Shown in pieces: positions 1 to 11,200 of a DNA stretch of 64,000 bases (positions within the stretch are counted from its first letter, which is position 1; every line of letters starts with the position of its first letter). The notes under the pieces are model-generated. The model was given only the letters and a program-made list of their open reading frames with translations. It was not told the DNA's origin and did not search any database. The position numbers were made by a program, and so were the translations under genes. Source of the stretch: Salminus brasiliensis (taxonomy: Eukaryota; Chordata; Actinopteri; Characiformes; Bryconidae); assembly GCF_030463535.1 (NCBI RefSeq), contig NC_132879.1, positions 32,348,133-32,412,132 of the forward strand, written 5' to 3'.

Positions 1-138
1 AATAGAGGTCATTTCTGAAGTTACTATGATCACATGGGTTTCTCTACAGACGTCAGTTTGAAGTGTTTGTATGCAGGCAGGCTCTTTTACACACTTGTGA
101 AGTGTGTTCTGGAAAACATTTCACAAACTTTGAAGAAG

Positions 139-175
<37 letters not shown>

Positions 176-1489
176 TGTAGTGTGAGAGAATCTTTGCATT
201 TATTAGAATTTTGCTCTTGACTCTCTTTGATATCCTAATCGCTGAGACAGGACCCATTCGTCTGGCAACAAGCGCAGTGACAGGGCAAAGAGCTGAGCGC
301 TATAAGCCGCGCCACACCTCCGTCTCCTCCTGGGATGAGCCCGGCTTTGAAGATCAGGACCCCAGTGAACTCCAAAACTCAGATCTCAACAGAGAGCGAC
401 AGATAGAGAGAGAGAAAGGAAGATACAGCCAGCTCTGAGAGCTTAGTCAGCAGGGAGGAAATCCCAGACTGAGACTGTAATATTGTCACATTTCCATTCA
501 GTGTTTTTCATGGTAAAAGAAATACAGTATCTGTTTTAGTAACAAATGTATCAGTTCTGAACCGAGGAGGAATTTTTATTCCCCCATTATAGGCTTGAAC
601 AAAGCTCTATTCATCACATGGCTTTAAGGCTAATCTTATATTCTGCCTGGCCGCTAATGACCATAGACACAAAGTGGGAAGTTAACTCACGTAAAGCTGT
701 GAAACATACAGTAGATTAGTCATTTTAATACAAACGAAATGTCTAGATTAAATGTCTATGTTGTTCTGCAGACTTCCCTTCAGTGGGATCTCCTCAGGAT
801 CTTGGGATGTATAAGCTCTGCTCTGCATAATGCTGAAGGCCTCAGTATAAGCACGCAGTCTAACTCAGCTCTAAAAATGTGCGTATTTCCATTAAGCGAC
901 TGTGACTGAGAGAAAACAAGCTGCGGTTAAAACGGAAACAGCACAACAGCTAAAGGGGAGGGGGGGGGTTACTTATGGAGGCGTTTGCAGATCCTCTCCA
1001 CTCTTTAGTGGTCCAGTGGACTTCAGAAGATTCTGAGGTTTTGGTTCATCTTCCCCAGCAGCATCCCACACTCCCTTCATTTTTGCTCCTCGTTAGCCCA
1101 CAACTGTGCACACCAAACCACCACATTTCTAGCATTTCTTCAGGATATCCTTAAACGTCTCCTTACAAGCAGAACATAAAACACACACACATTTAAAACA
1201 TTGTTTCTTCCTCCATCTCACATAATCATTTCTAACATAAGAACTGCAAGGATGACAGATCGACAGCTGCTTGCTTTGCCTTCAAAGACCTTCATTGCAT
1301 TACTTTACATAAATAACTAATCGAGGATGGATAGTGCAGGATTTGTTGCCTGACAAAAGAGTGGCTGCTTAAGCCTGTGCCTTGACTTACACACCCCGCC
1401 AACCCACAACACCATCTGCTGCTGTCAAGGGAATGGAAATGCAGTACAGAGAAAACATGAAAAAGACCTCAGTGATTACTGTTAACCAG
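1..1489. other. Upstream intergenic DNA, nothing recognised
   Basis: Apart from the (GA)n at 149-172 I see no gene, no recognisable repeat family and no clear regulatory site. Short open frames here have no recognisable protein content. Confidence 0.5.
149..172. repeat. (GA)n microsatellite
   Basis: Perfect GA/AG run near the left edge. Confidence 0.9.
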
Positions 1490-2190
1490 CAGCAACTGGT
1501 TCAACCTATAAACAAGCAGCATCAACTCTTTGCAACATGGCGATATTAGACCTTCAATCATTTCTTTCAACTGTTTTTTTTTTTCTTTTTTGTTCTTTAA
1601 TAGAAAAACAACCATATTCTTCAAATATATACATACAGCAGACCTAATGTGTACTTGAATGTCCCTTTGCAAGCCATCGACAAACCTCTGGCAGAACCCT
1701 TGCATGATTTTTGACCAGTCCTCTTGGGAGAATTGGTAAAGTCCCATTTGAATTTGAATTTGTTGGTTTCTGGACATGGACCTGACCACAGTCCACATGT
1801 TTTAAATAGGGCTGAGGTCAAGATTCTGGAAAAGCCAAAAGCTTAATGTTAGCCAGACTTATCCATCCAGTGTTGAGGTCCAAGTTTCAACTGATGTTAT
1901 ACTGGAGAATTCTGAGGTATTCATCTTCATTCTTCATTATTTCATCCAGTTTGTGTAAAAGACCAGTTCCACGGGTGGCATGACAGCCCCAGAGCATGAT
2001 GCTACCACCACCATGCTTAACAGTTGGTAGTATTCTTGTGGTGCCTCCAGATGTTTGTTTTTTTTCCTCCATGTGGTCAGCTACAGATTTATGTCAGCTT
2101 GGAGGTATTAGTTTTTGAGCTGGGGCTTTCTTTCAGGCTATCAAAACTTGCTTGACTGTAGACAGTGGCACACTGGTAATCCAGCAGCTT
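1490..2190 (-). mobile_element. Tc1-like transposase relic
   Basis: On the - strand, fragments read as Tc1 transposase: KHGGGSIMLWGCHATRGTG and HKLDEIMKNEDEYLRIL (2020-1890), then in another frame QFSQEDWSKIMQGFCQRFVDG (about 1740-1670), the C-terminal Tc1 motif. The catalytic DxD-type block between them is missing, and frames shift. Dead copy. Confidence 0.8.
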
Positions 2191-2303
2191 CCAGGTCATG
2201 GCAGGGCCAGAGGTGGTAATGATAATAACACACTTTATAAGAAGTTTTATAAGAAGGTCCTCTATACTCTTCCTCGCGTTTATTTATGAGGTCACTATTC
2301 GTG

Positions 2304-2718
2304 TGCCCCAATTCGGAGGCTGCATTTAAAGGCCGATTGCGTCACATTTCTTCTTTTCCATGGTAACGAAGGATCCGACGGGTCGCTCCTTCGCCAGCCA
2401 ACCTTTCCCCTTTCACCAAGGGTGTCAATAAACACACTTATGCTCAAATCTGTTGTTGTTGTTTTTTATTATTATATCGTGACTATATGTGCATATGACA
2501 TCAATATACAAACAAGGACAGTCAGCCTAAAGATAATATACAAAATTAGGAGTTTCGTTTCGTGTACTGGCAGGAACGGCAGTGCTGTGACGCAAACCGG
2601 AAATCCGCCGCAGAGCAGGGCTCATTTCGGTTCGGCCTACGCGGGTCCACGCAGCCTTTGAAGGCTACGGCTCCGTCGACTGCGCCCTTCGAAGGCTGCA
2701 GCCCCTGAATTGGGATCC
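2304..2718. mobile_element. Inverted-repeat element (MITE-like), about 415 bp
   Basis: Left end cccaattcggaggctgcatt and reversed right end cccaattcaggggctgcagc are inverted copies with extra ccttcgaaggctg words near both ends. GC-rich interior, no transposase. The termini resemble known fish hAT-type non-autonomous elements; class not certain. Confidence 0.7.
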
Positions 2719-4135
2719 CCCCTTTTTTTATCCCGTTATATTAATCTACGCTCATCTCACTTAATTAATTAATTAGTTAGTTAGTTACTTATGGAAAGAT
2801 TCGACTCATCAGTCAACTCTATTAAACTGTATAAACCATCTGAACCACTGACAGTGTTGATAATAACAGAGTAGACATCGCCCACCATGCAGCAACTCCA
2901 TATCGTTGCCGTCCAATGAAAAACACGTATCTCCGAAACGGTGATTTTACAGGAGAAGGCAAAAGTATAAGTATAATGTAAAATATGTTTATTCTTATTT
3001 TATTTGGAGCGTTTTTATTCTCATCCAGAATTATTTACACAGACAAAAACGGAGACACGTGTTTTTCACTGACAACAAACGCATTTTATCCTCTCCCCCC
3101 AGGTTTACTGAATTATACCCAACCCTAATAATCCACAGTAACCCAGGGACGCAGTTAACGTTAGCTAACTAGCTGCTCCGCTAACAAACACCCATCCCAA
3201 CCTCTGCACAGTCACACAGCTATAAAAGACACAAGCGCACTTTGACCACATTCGCTGGACCGCTGATGTTATATATTTTAGCTGACTCCACCTCAAACGT
3301 GGTTTTATTACATTTCATTACAGCGTTTTCTAAAAGACCCTCACTTTCTGCACGGGCTGAGCTGTACCCTAATGAAAGCGCTCACCCACACTTGAAGCTC
3401 AATAGGCGCCAATCAGCGACACCTACTGGCGAGTCTCTTTACACCACGTTTCCAGTGTAGCTGAGTGAACGCTGCCATGTATTTTATTACTGCAGGTTTT
3501 TCAACGCTTTAACCCATTAACCCTTTCAACAGCAAATCTACACTAACATTGAACTAGATTTCACACGGCACGTCTACACACAGGATTTGATGGATTTTCA
3601 AAACACTTCATTTATTGAAAACGGAATAGGAGATTCACTCAAGATCGCAAAATATGAGCAATTATTAAAGACACATCTCACTGCCTTCCACATGTTCCCG
3701 GCCAGAGGAGGTGACATCACACTAGGTGCAGGCCACGTGTTTTACATTTGTATACACTGGGACAGGCATAGAGTGTATTTTATTAATTACTGATTTTTTT
3801 CTACAGAAAATTGATATTATGTGCAATTGACTTTGATAACTTGATACAATGTGACTTATTATTTTATGTAAAAGTCTTGAGAGTGTGGGCGGGGTTTTAT
3901 TTAGTTAATATTTTGTGTGCCTAAAATATACAGCAAGCATTATTAATATTGAACGTTTCATGTAATTAGTATTCAAAAACAGATTAAATGAAGATTTCAA
4001 ATGAAGATTGGTCCATTTATCTGGGAGGGGTTAAATGTGCCCCCTGTTCTCCAATGGCTCATGTGTAGTGTAAACTGATGGAGTAAGCGGTTAACAGTGG
4101 CAGGATTGTGGCTAACCAGGGAGAAGTTGTTTTCT
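2719..4135. other. Upstream intergenic DNA, AT-rich, nothing recognised
   Basis: Holds a (TTAA/TTAG)n patch at 2760-2786 and otherwise unique-looking AT-rich sequence. No gene supported. Confidence 0.5.
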
Positions 4136-4543
4136 CACTATATGTCCAAATGTTTGTGGACACCCCTTCAAATCTGACACAGATGCCCACACACAGCTTG
4201 TCTAGTCTCTTTAGAAATGCAATGCCAATAGAATAGGACTCAGCAGATAAACATGAACCCATTGGCATCGTGCCTAATGCCAGGCGTGAGGGGTACAAAG
4301 CCACCCCCCCCCCCCAAGCATTGAGCTGTGCAGCAGTAGAACTGTGTTCTCTGCAATGATGGTTGGTGCTCCATCCAGTACTTTTGGGATGAATTGGGGA
4401 TGACAGCAATGCTCTAAAATCTAAGAGAAAGCTTTCATTGCACAATATAGACAGTTACTCCAATAAAAAGCAGGATAAATAATACCCTTGATGTCTGAAG
4501 TATATGAATCAGGAGGTGTCCCAATACTTTTGCCCATGTAGTG
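4136..4543. mobile_element. Non-autonomous DNA transposon, inverted termini
   Basis: Left end cactatatgtccaaatgttt, right end reversed cactacatgggcaaaagtat; both continue with ggacacc/gggacacc. 408 bp, no transposase. Interior resembles a very common teleost element family (Tc1-like termini). A poly(C) run lies at about 4304-4315. Confidence 0.8.
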
Positions 4544-4699
4544 TGTGTATTATTCCAAAATAAGTAATGTAGATTTATTGCTATTACCATTACATGTGTT
4601 AGCCCTTGCAACTAGACAATAAACCTTACACTTAATAAAACAGGACGTCTGTATTTTAAGGGGCTAAAGTGCTGAGCATCACATCAGGAAAAACTGCCA

Positions 4700-4901
4700 G
4701 CCCTTTTAGCAGCATCTTAATGGAAGCGAGGCAGGAGATCCGCATATTTCTATAGGAACTGTTGTGACAGGAGAGACATGCAGACACACTGAGCATTCAG
4801 AGCTTCTGCTTCTGCAGAAACAGGTTGCTTGAGGCTGTGCTTTGACAGATAGGGGCGGAACCGAGGAGACAGACTCGAGACCCTGTCTGGAGTGAGTGGT
4901 G

Positions 4902-4940
<39 letters not shown>

Positions 4941-5136
4941 GTGTAGTGACTGAGGAAGACGCAGGAGTTGAAGCAGGAGAGGGAGGGAGAGAGAAGCAGA
5001 GGGAGGGAGGGAGGAGAAAGAGAGCGAGTGAAGAAGAGAAAGAAGAGGAGCAGAAGAGGGAGAGGAAGCAAGAGCGAGAGTGAGAGAGTGAGCAGAGCGT
5101 GCTGCAGGTTGTCCTGGTCAAACCCTGTCTGAGAAA
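4700..5136 (+). promoter_or_regulatory. crabp1: crabp1 promoter-proximal region and 5' UTR
   Basis: There is no obvious TATA box. A GC box (GGGGCGG) lies at 4852-4858. From about 4890 to 5095 the coding strand is almost purely purine, starting with a (GA)n run at about 4903-4938. The transcription start is not determinable from sequence; the leader is placed here because splicing and the ATG fix exon 1. Known CRABP1 promoters are GC-box driven, which fits. Confidence 0.5.
4903..4938. repeat. (GA)n microsatellite in crabp1 leader
   Basis: About 17 GA units at the upstream end of the purine-rich leader. Complementary to the (CT)n at 5216-5268. Confidence 0.95.
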
Positions 5137-5209
5137 ATGCACCCCAACTTCGCCGGCAGTTGGAAGATGAGGAGCAGTGAGAATTTTGATGAACTTCTCA
5201 AAGCCCTGG
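5137..5209 (+). CDS. crabp1: crabp1 coding exon 1
   Basis: Encodes residues 1-24 (MHPNFAG to KALG, last codon split after its first base). The donor reads g|gtaaga. A (CT)n tract begins a few bases inside the intron. No ATG occurs between about 4890 and this start, which supports it. Confidence 0.96.
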
Positions 5210-5226
5210 GTAAGACTCTCTCTCTC

Positions 5227-5275
<49 letters not shown>

Positions 5276-8200
5276 GATATTCTCACATTAGCTTGGAAGC
5301 CTTCATCACATTCTGAGACCTCATTTGCTGTATGTGTTAATGCATCTCTACAAGGAATACATAGAAGTACAGGGTATCATCAACACTCAGGGGAGCCAGC
5401 ACTTGTATTTCAGTCAGAACAGGCTTTCTATTGTACAGTAGAAGGGCAGGCAACGTATAGAGGACTAATTATTCAAGTCTGGCATTAAAGTAGAACACCC
5501 TGGAGCAGAGGGAGGTCTCCCGGCTGGAAGTCTCCTATTCGTCTTGCCTTTTATGTGCGTCTCATTCTCTTCTGTATCCCTTTATTTTTGTAGATTAGGC
5601 AGCGGGCTCTGTGAGGCTTGGCCATAGAGACCCCGCAGACCAGTGTGCTCAAACTGGGTCAGTTTCTATATATTGAAGTTTTTGCATCTGATTGAAGATT
5701 AGGGCACAATCCAAGAAACGTTTAAATACATGTTCATTTAAGTGGTGTTGCACAGGTGTGGTGGAGCGGGTTTAAACAGTGCTTCACAAAACCAAAAGCC
5801 AGAAGAAAAAGATTAGACAAAAGCAGCGATCAAACCTCAGCTGCTCCGAGCAAAAACTTTGGGCCCGATTCTCCACAATTTTTATCCACAAAAGATCTGG
5901 CCTGGCTTCTTACATTTACATTACATACTGCACCAGAAGGGATAGTGTGAGACTGGAACCTGATGTGTGGCAGAAAGGAAAAGCATTCAACCCAAGCCCT
6001 TCTGTGTCAGATTGAATTACTCCTCACAATCAAATCTGATAGAGATTGGACTCAGGATGTTTATGTTGGGTCGAGCAGATAAGCGAGACCAATATCCCGC
6101 TTCCGTCTTTATTTTGTATGCAAACTAGGTAGGGCTGAGTGCATTAACCTCCTTGATCAATGTCCGCTGCAGCATTGGAATATCAGCGGGGCAGATTGTG
6201 AGAGACGAGATCAGGGTTTCCACGCTGCAGCCTGAAAGTGAAGCACATGGAGAGAAGGCGTAGACAAGGTTTGACTGGAGAAAGGCAAAGACCACCACGT
6301 TCCTGTTATATCTTCTAGTGTCTGACCTTAACCCTCTTCCTGAAAGTAGAGCAAAGGTGTATTCAACAGTGTATATTGTGGCTGTCCAGTGAAAAAAAAT
6401 GGTGATTTACAGAAGAATAGCGGGGGAAAGAAGTAAAATAAGAGTTATTTCTACTGGTCTATTTAGTGATAAATAGAGACGGTGTACAGAGCAGCAAGGT
6501 TTCAAATATGGAGAAAACTAACTAACGGACAATAATGGAGATGCATGTTTTTCATTGTTCTTTTTTAAGCTTATACAGTGTGATTATCAAATATACTCTC
6601 AAGGCAAACATGGACTAGAACAAGTACTGGCTAAGAACTAAGTCCAAGCTCAGCATTGTGTGCATATTTTGAGGTATTTAAATATTTCGAAGAAATAGTT
6701 TTCAATAAACTCAATACTTGTAACATATAAAAATGAAAGATTTTGCCAGACTCCCAGACTCATTAAAATTAATGTATAAATGTGATCCTAAAAATGGGGT
6801 CCTTTAGGAAATATAATGCAGTGTAAGGTTTCTCAGATCTAGTCCTAGGGACCCACTGCTCTGCACTCTTTCAACTCAATGTCCTGCCCAACACCCCAAC
6901 ACACTTACAAAGGCTTGGTAATTACTTGATGATCTGGATTAAGAGCGTTGGGAGTGGGAAAGAGCTAAAATTGTGCAGGACAAGGGGGCCCCAAGACTGG
7001 AGTTGAGAAGCCCTGATGTAACAGTACAGTTACAGTAGCCCTGGCCCTGGATTCCATCAGCCCTGCACCATTTAGCGTTTCACATGTCACGACTGGTAAA
7101 TTTATTCAGCTGATTTGTTAAAAGTACAAATACTACAAAGAACTTATTTTATATTACATATAAAATAAATACAAAAACAAGTACCCATTTCAAATTAATA
7201 TTAATTCAAGATATAGATTATTATTATTAAGATATTAAAATGTTGCTCATTATGGTTCATTAAAAGCTCCTTATAGGTCTAGTTAAACTATGAAATATAG
7301 CAGTTGATTTTTCCATTGAACTTCTTTCATAATGTGGTCCATAGAGGGAAAACGCCTCATTATGGATCCTTAAGCAAAGGATCTGAAGGTCCTGAGGTTG
7401 ATAATGATACTGATCTGTATTCAGACATAATGTTCACCAGGACTGGTGTCCTATCCTTGTTGTCGCTCTGTCAGGGAGTACATGAATTAACCACAACTGC
7501 CCATAGAAATCACTCAGCCACTGTGTCTGTGAAGTCTTCTGTGAAAAGAAGAGTTACTCATCAGCAACTTCATCATCATGGTCATGGGTAACGCAGATAC
7601 ATACTACAAAGCCCTCTGATCTGTCAGCACCCTGTCTGCTGCAGCTGTGAGCTTTGGCACCATGGTCTCTCATCTGTCCAAGTGGTTCTGAGATCAGATT
7701 TCCATGTTATTGTACATTCTCAGAAAAGTACAAGATATGTGTACAGATATGTGCCTTCACACTGGTGATGTGAATTAAGACTAAGTACCTTTAAAACTCT
7801 CAGAAGCTCTTCAGTGCAGGACCGCTATGTACTTTTGAGGGAATAAATACATTGTTTAGATGTGTCCAGCTCTGGTCTTAGAGGCCCTCCAGGACCAGAA
7901 CTGGACACCCCAGACATAAATAATGCAGTGACCGAGGTGCTATAGTACATTAATAGAAAAAAAAGACCTGTAGTTTCCTTGAAAGGTCGAACTTCTGATT
8001 CACCATCCCTTGAGACTGTACATTCCATGTTGTCAACAGCAGAACATGCCGATGCCGTACCTTGTATGTCACCAACAGCCTTACTGGTGTGTTTCCACAG
8101 CCTTTAAAAGCACAGCTCTGGTCCAGCCCAGCCAAACAGAGACTGTGTTGCACTATGAGAAAAACAAGTCAAATGTCTGCAGTCCCAGAATTCCTCAGAT

Positions 8201-11200
8201 TGCTCCTCAATGACACTATAATCAGAGTTCATGATGCTCTGTCCGATACAAAAACAACCTCTCTCTTTTTGCAGACTGCATAAACTGCAGAATTGCATTA
8301 TATTGCCTATGAGGGTTAAGACAACTTAGCTGTGAAAGCTTATCTGCGGCCACATAATCAGAAGAGGTCTCTCACGTATTGCAGCGTGTGTTCTCAATAC
8401 AGCAAGCGGTCCGAGAAGAGAACATTCTGGCTGTTTCTAACAGCATGATGGCGGTGGGATTCTGTGTAAAGGACGGGACTCTTGTGTTTGGGGTTCGTGT
8501 TGTCAGACGACTGAGGGCGGGGTGGGGCCTGGCGAGGGTAGTCGTCTGGCCAGCAGAGAAGCTCATTATGACCCCCATGCTGTGCTCCCTCAGGCGTGAA
8601 CGCCATGCTCCGGAAAGTGGCTGGGGCAGCCGCTGCCAAACCCCATGTGGAGATCCGACAGGATGGAGAGCAGTTCTACATTAAGACCTCCACCTCTGTG
8701 CGCACCACGGAGATCAACTTCCACATCGGAGAGGAGTTCGACGAGGAGACTGTAGATGGCAGGAAGTGTAAGGTACGGCAATGTTGACACCGCTGTAAAA
8801 ACTGTCATCAGAAGTTATTGTACCTGATGTGGTCAACTAATTATCTGCAAGATGACCTTTATCAGTCTTTAGTAGAGCTCAGTAACACTGAGATAATTAA
8901 TTGATCAGCACAGTGATTTATCAGTCTACTCAGACTTTAGCAGAGCTCAGTAACACTGAGATAAATAACTGATCGGCACAGTTATTTATCAGTCTACTCA
9001 GGCTTTAGCAGAGCTCAGTAACACTGAGATAAATAACTGATCAGTGCAGTGATTTATCAGTCTACTCAGGCTTTAGTAGAGCTCAGTAACACTGAGATAA
9101 ATAACTGATCGGCACAGTGATTTATCAGTCTACTCAGACTTTAGCAGAGCTCAGTAACACTGAGATAAATAACTGATCGGCACAGTGATTTATCAGTCTA
9201 CTCAGGCTTTAGCAGAGCTCAGTAACACTGAGATAAATAACTGATCAGCACAGTGATTTATCAGTCTACTCAGGCTTTAGTAGAGTTCAGTAACACTGAG
9301 ATAAATAACTGATCAGCACAGTGATTTATCAGTCTACTCAGACTTTAGCAGAGCTCAGTAACACTGAGATAAATAACTGATCGGCACAGTGATTTATCAG
9401 TCTACTCAGGCTTTAGCAGAGCTCAGTAACACTGAGATAAATAACTGATCAGTGCAGTGATTTATCAGTCTACTCAGGCTTTAGTAGAGCTCAGTAACAC
9501 TGAGATAAATAACTGATCGGCACAGTGATTTATCAGTCTACTCAGACTTTAGCAGAGCTCAGTAACACTGAGATAAATAACTGATCGGCACAGTGATTTA
9601 TCAGTCTACTCAGGCTTTAGCAGAGCTCAGTAACACTGAGATAAATAACTGATCAGCACAGTGATTTATCAGTCTACTCAGGCTTTAGTAGAGTTCAGTA
9701 ACACTGAGATAAATAACTGATCAGCACAGTGATTTATCAGTCTACTCAGACTTTAGCAGAGCTCAGTAACACTGAGATAAATAACTGATCGGCACAGTGA
9801 TTTATCAGTCTACTCAGGCTTTAGCAGAGCTCAGTAACACTGAGATAAATAACTGATCAGTGCAGTGATTTATCAGTCTACTCAGGCTTTAGTAGAGCTC
9901 AGTAACACTGAGATAAATAACTGATCGGCACAGTGATTTATCAGTCTACTCAGACTTTAGCAGAGCTCAGTAACACTGAGATAAATAACTGATCGGCACA
10001 GTGATTTATCAGTCTACTCAGGCTTTAGTAGAGCTCAGTAACACTGAGATAAATAACTGATCAGCACAGTGATTTATCAGTTTACTCAGGCTTTAGTAGA
10101 GTTCAGTAACACTGAGATAAATAACTGATCAGCACAGTGATTTATCAGTCTACTCAGACTTTAGCATAGCTCAGTAACACTGAGATAAATAACTGATCGG
10201 CACAGTGATTTATCAGTCTACTCAGGCTTTAGCAGAGCTCAGTAACACTGAGATAAATAACTGATCAGTGCAGTGATTTATCAGTCTACTCAGGCTTTAG
10301 TAGAGCTCAGTAACACTGAGATAAATAACTGATCAGTGCAGTGATTTGTCAGTCTACTCAGGCTTTAGCAGAGCTCAGTAACACTGAGATAAATAACTGA
10401 TCGGCACAGTGATTTATCAGTCTACTCAGGCTTTAGTAGAGCTCAGTAACACTAAGGTAAATAACTGATCGTCACAGTGATTTATCAGTCTACTCAGGCT
10501 TTAGTAGAGTTCAGTAACACTGAGATAAATAACTGATCGGCACAGTGATTTATCAGTCTACTTATGCTTTAGTAGAAACTTTGTTGAATGTCTCTATGGA
10601 GTCTGTCTAACATATATACACTATATGTCCAAATGTTTGTGGACACCTCTTCTAATGAATTAAGTCTTGCACCCATTGTTGACACAGATGTGTAAATGCA
10701 CACCCACAGCCTTCCCTGGCCAGTAGAGACAGTTACTCCATGCTCTTGATTTCTGAAAAAAACAATGAGAATCAATACTTTTGTCCATATAGTGCATTTG
10801 CTACAGAGTGTAGATATTACACATGTAATACAAAGGCACTGATAATGTTTCTTTAACAAGTGTATGTTTTTATTTTGGTAAGTATTTGAAAAGTCACAAC
10901 TTTTCTAATGAAACTATGTTCACTAATGAAATTCAGCGTCTGCTCACTAGTTTTTGTTAAAAACGTAAACATTTGAATGAACTGGTTTTCAGTCCTTTTC
11001 TAAGTACAAGACAAGACCTTTATTAGGTCTAATTATTTTCAACAGTAATTAACTGTACAGGTTTGGCAGAGGTTATTGAAATAATTGTAAACCACTGGAA
11101 AATTCCCTAATTGAGAATAAATAAATATGCCTATATATAAATATAAGCTTCTGGCTAACACAAAAAACAGCAAGTTATATGGAGTGTTCCCAGGAACTGC

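Noticed and set aside
211-438. 75-aa open frame near the left edge
   Set aside because: Low-complexity end, no homology recognised, no sign of an exon.
4706-5488. Several Ser/Leu- or Arg/Glu-repeat open frames on both strands
   Set aside because: They are translations of the (GA)n/(CT)n tracts around crabp1 exon 1, which is fixed by homology and splicing.
8858-10576. CRISPR-like regular repeats
   Set aside because: Units are contiguous 68-bp tandem copies without unique spacers, and the DNA is vertebrate.
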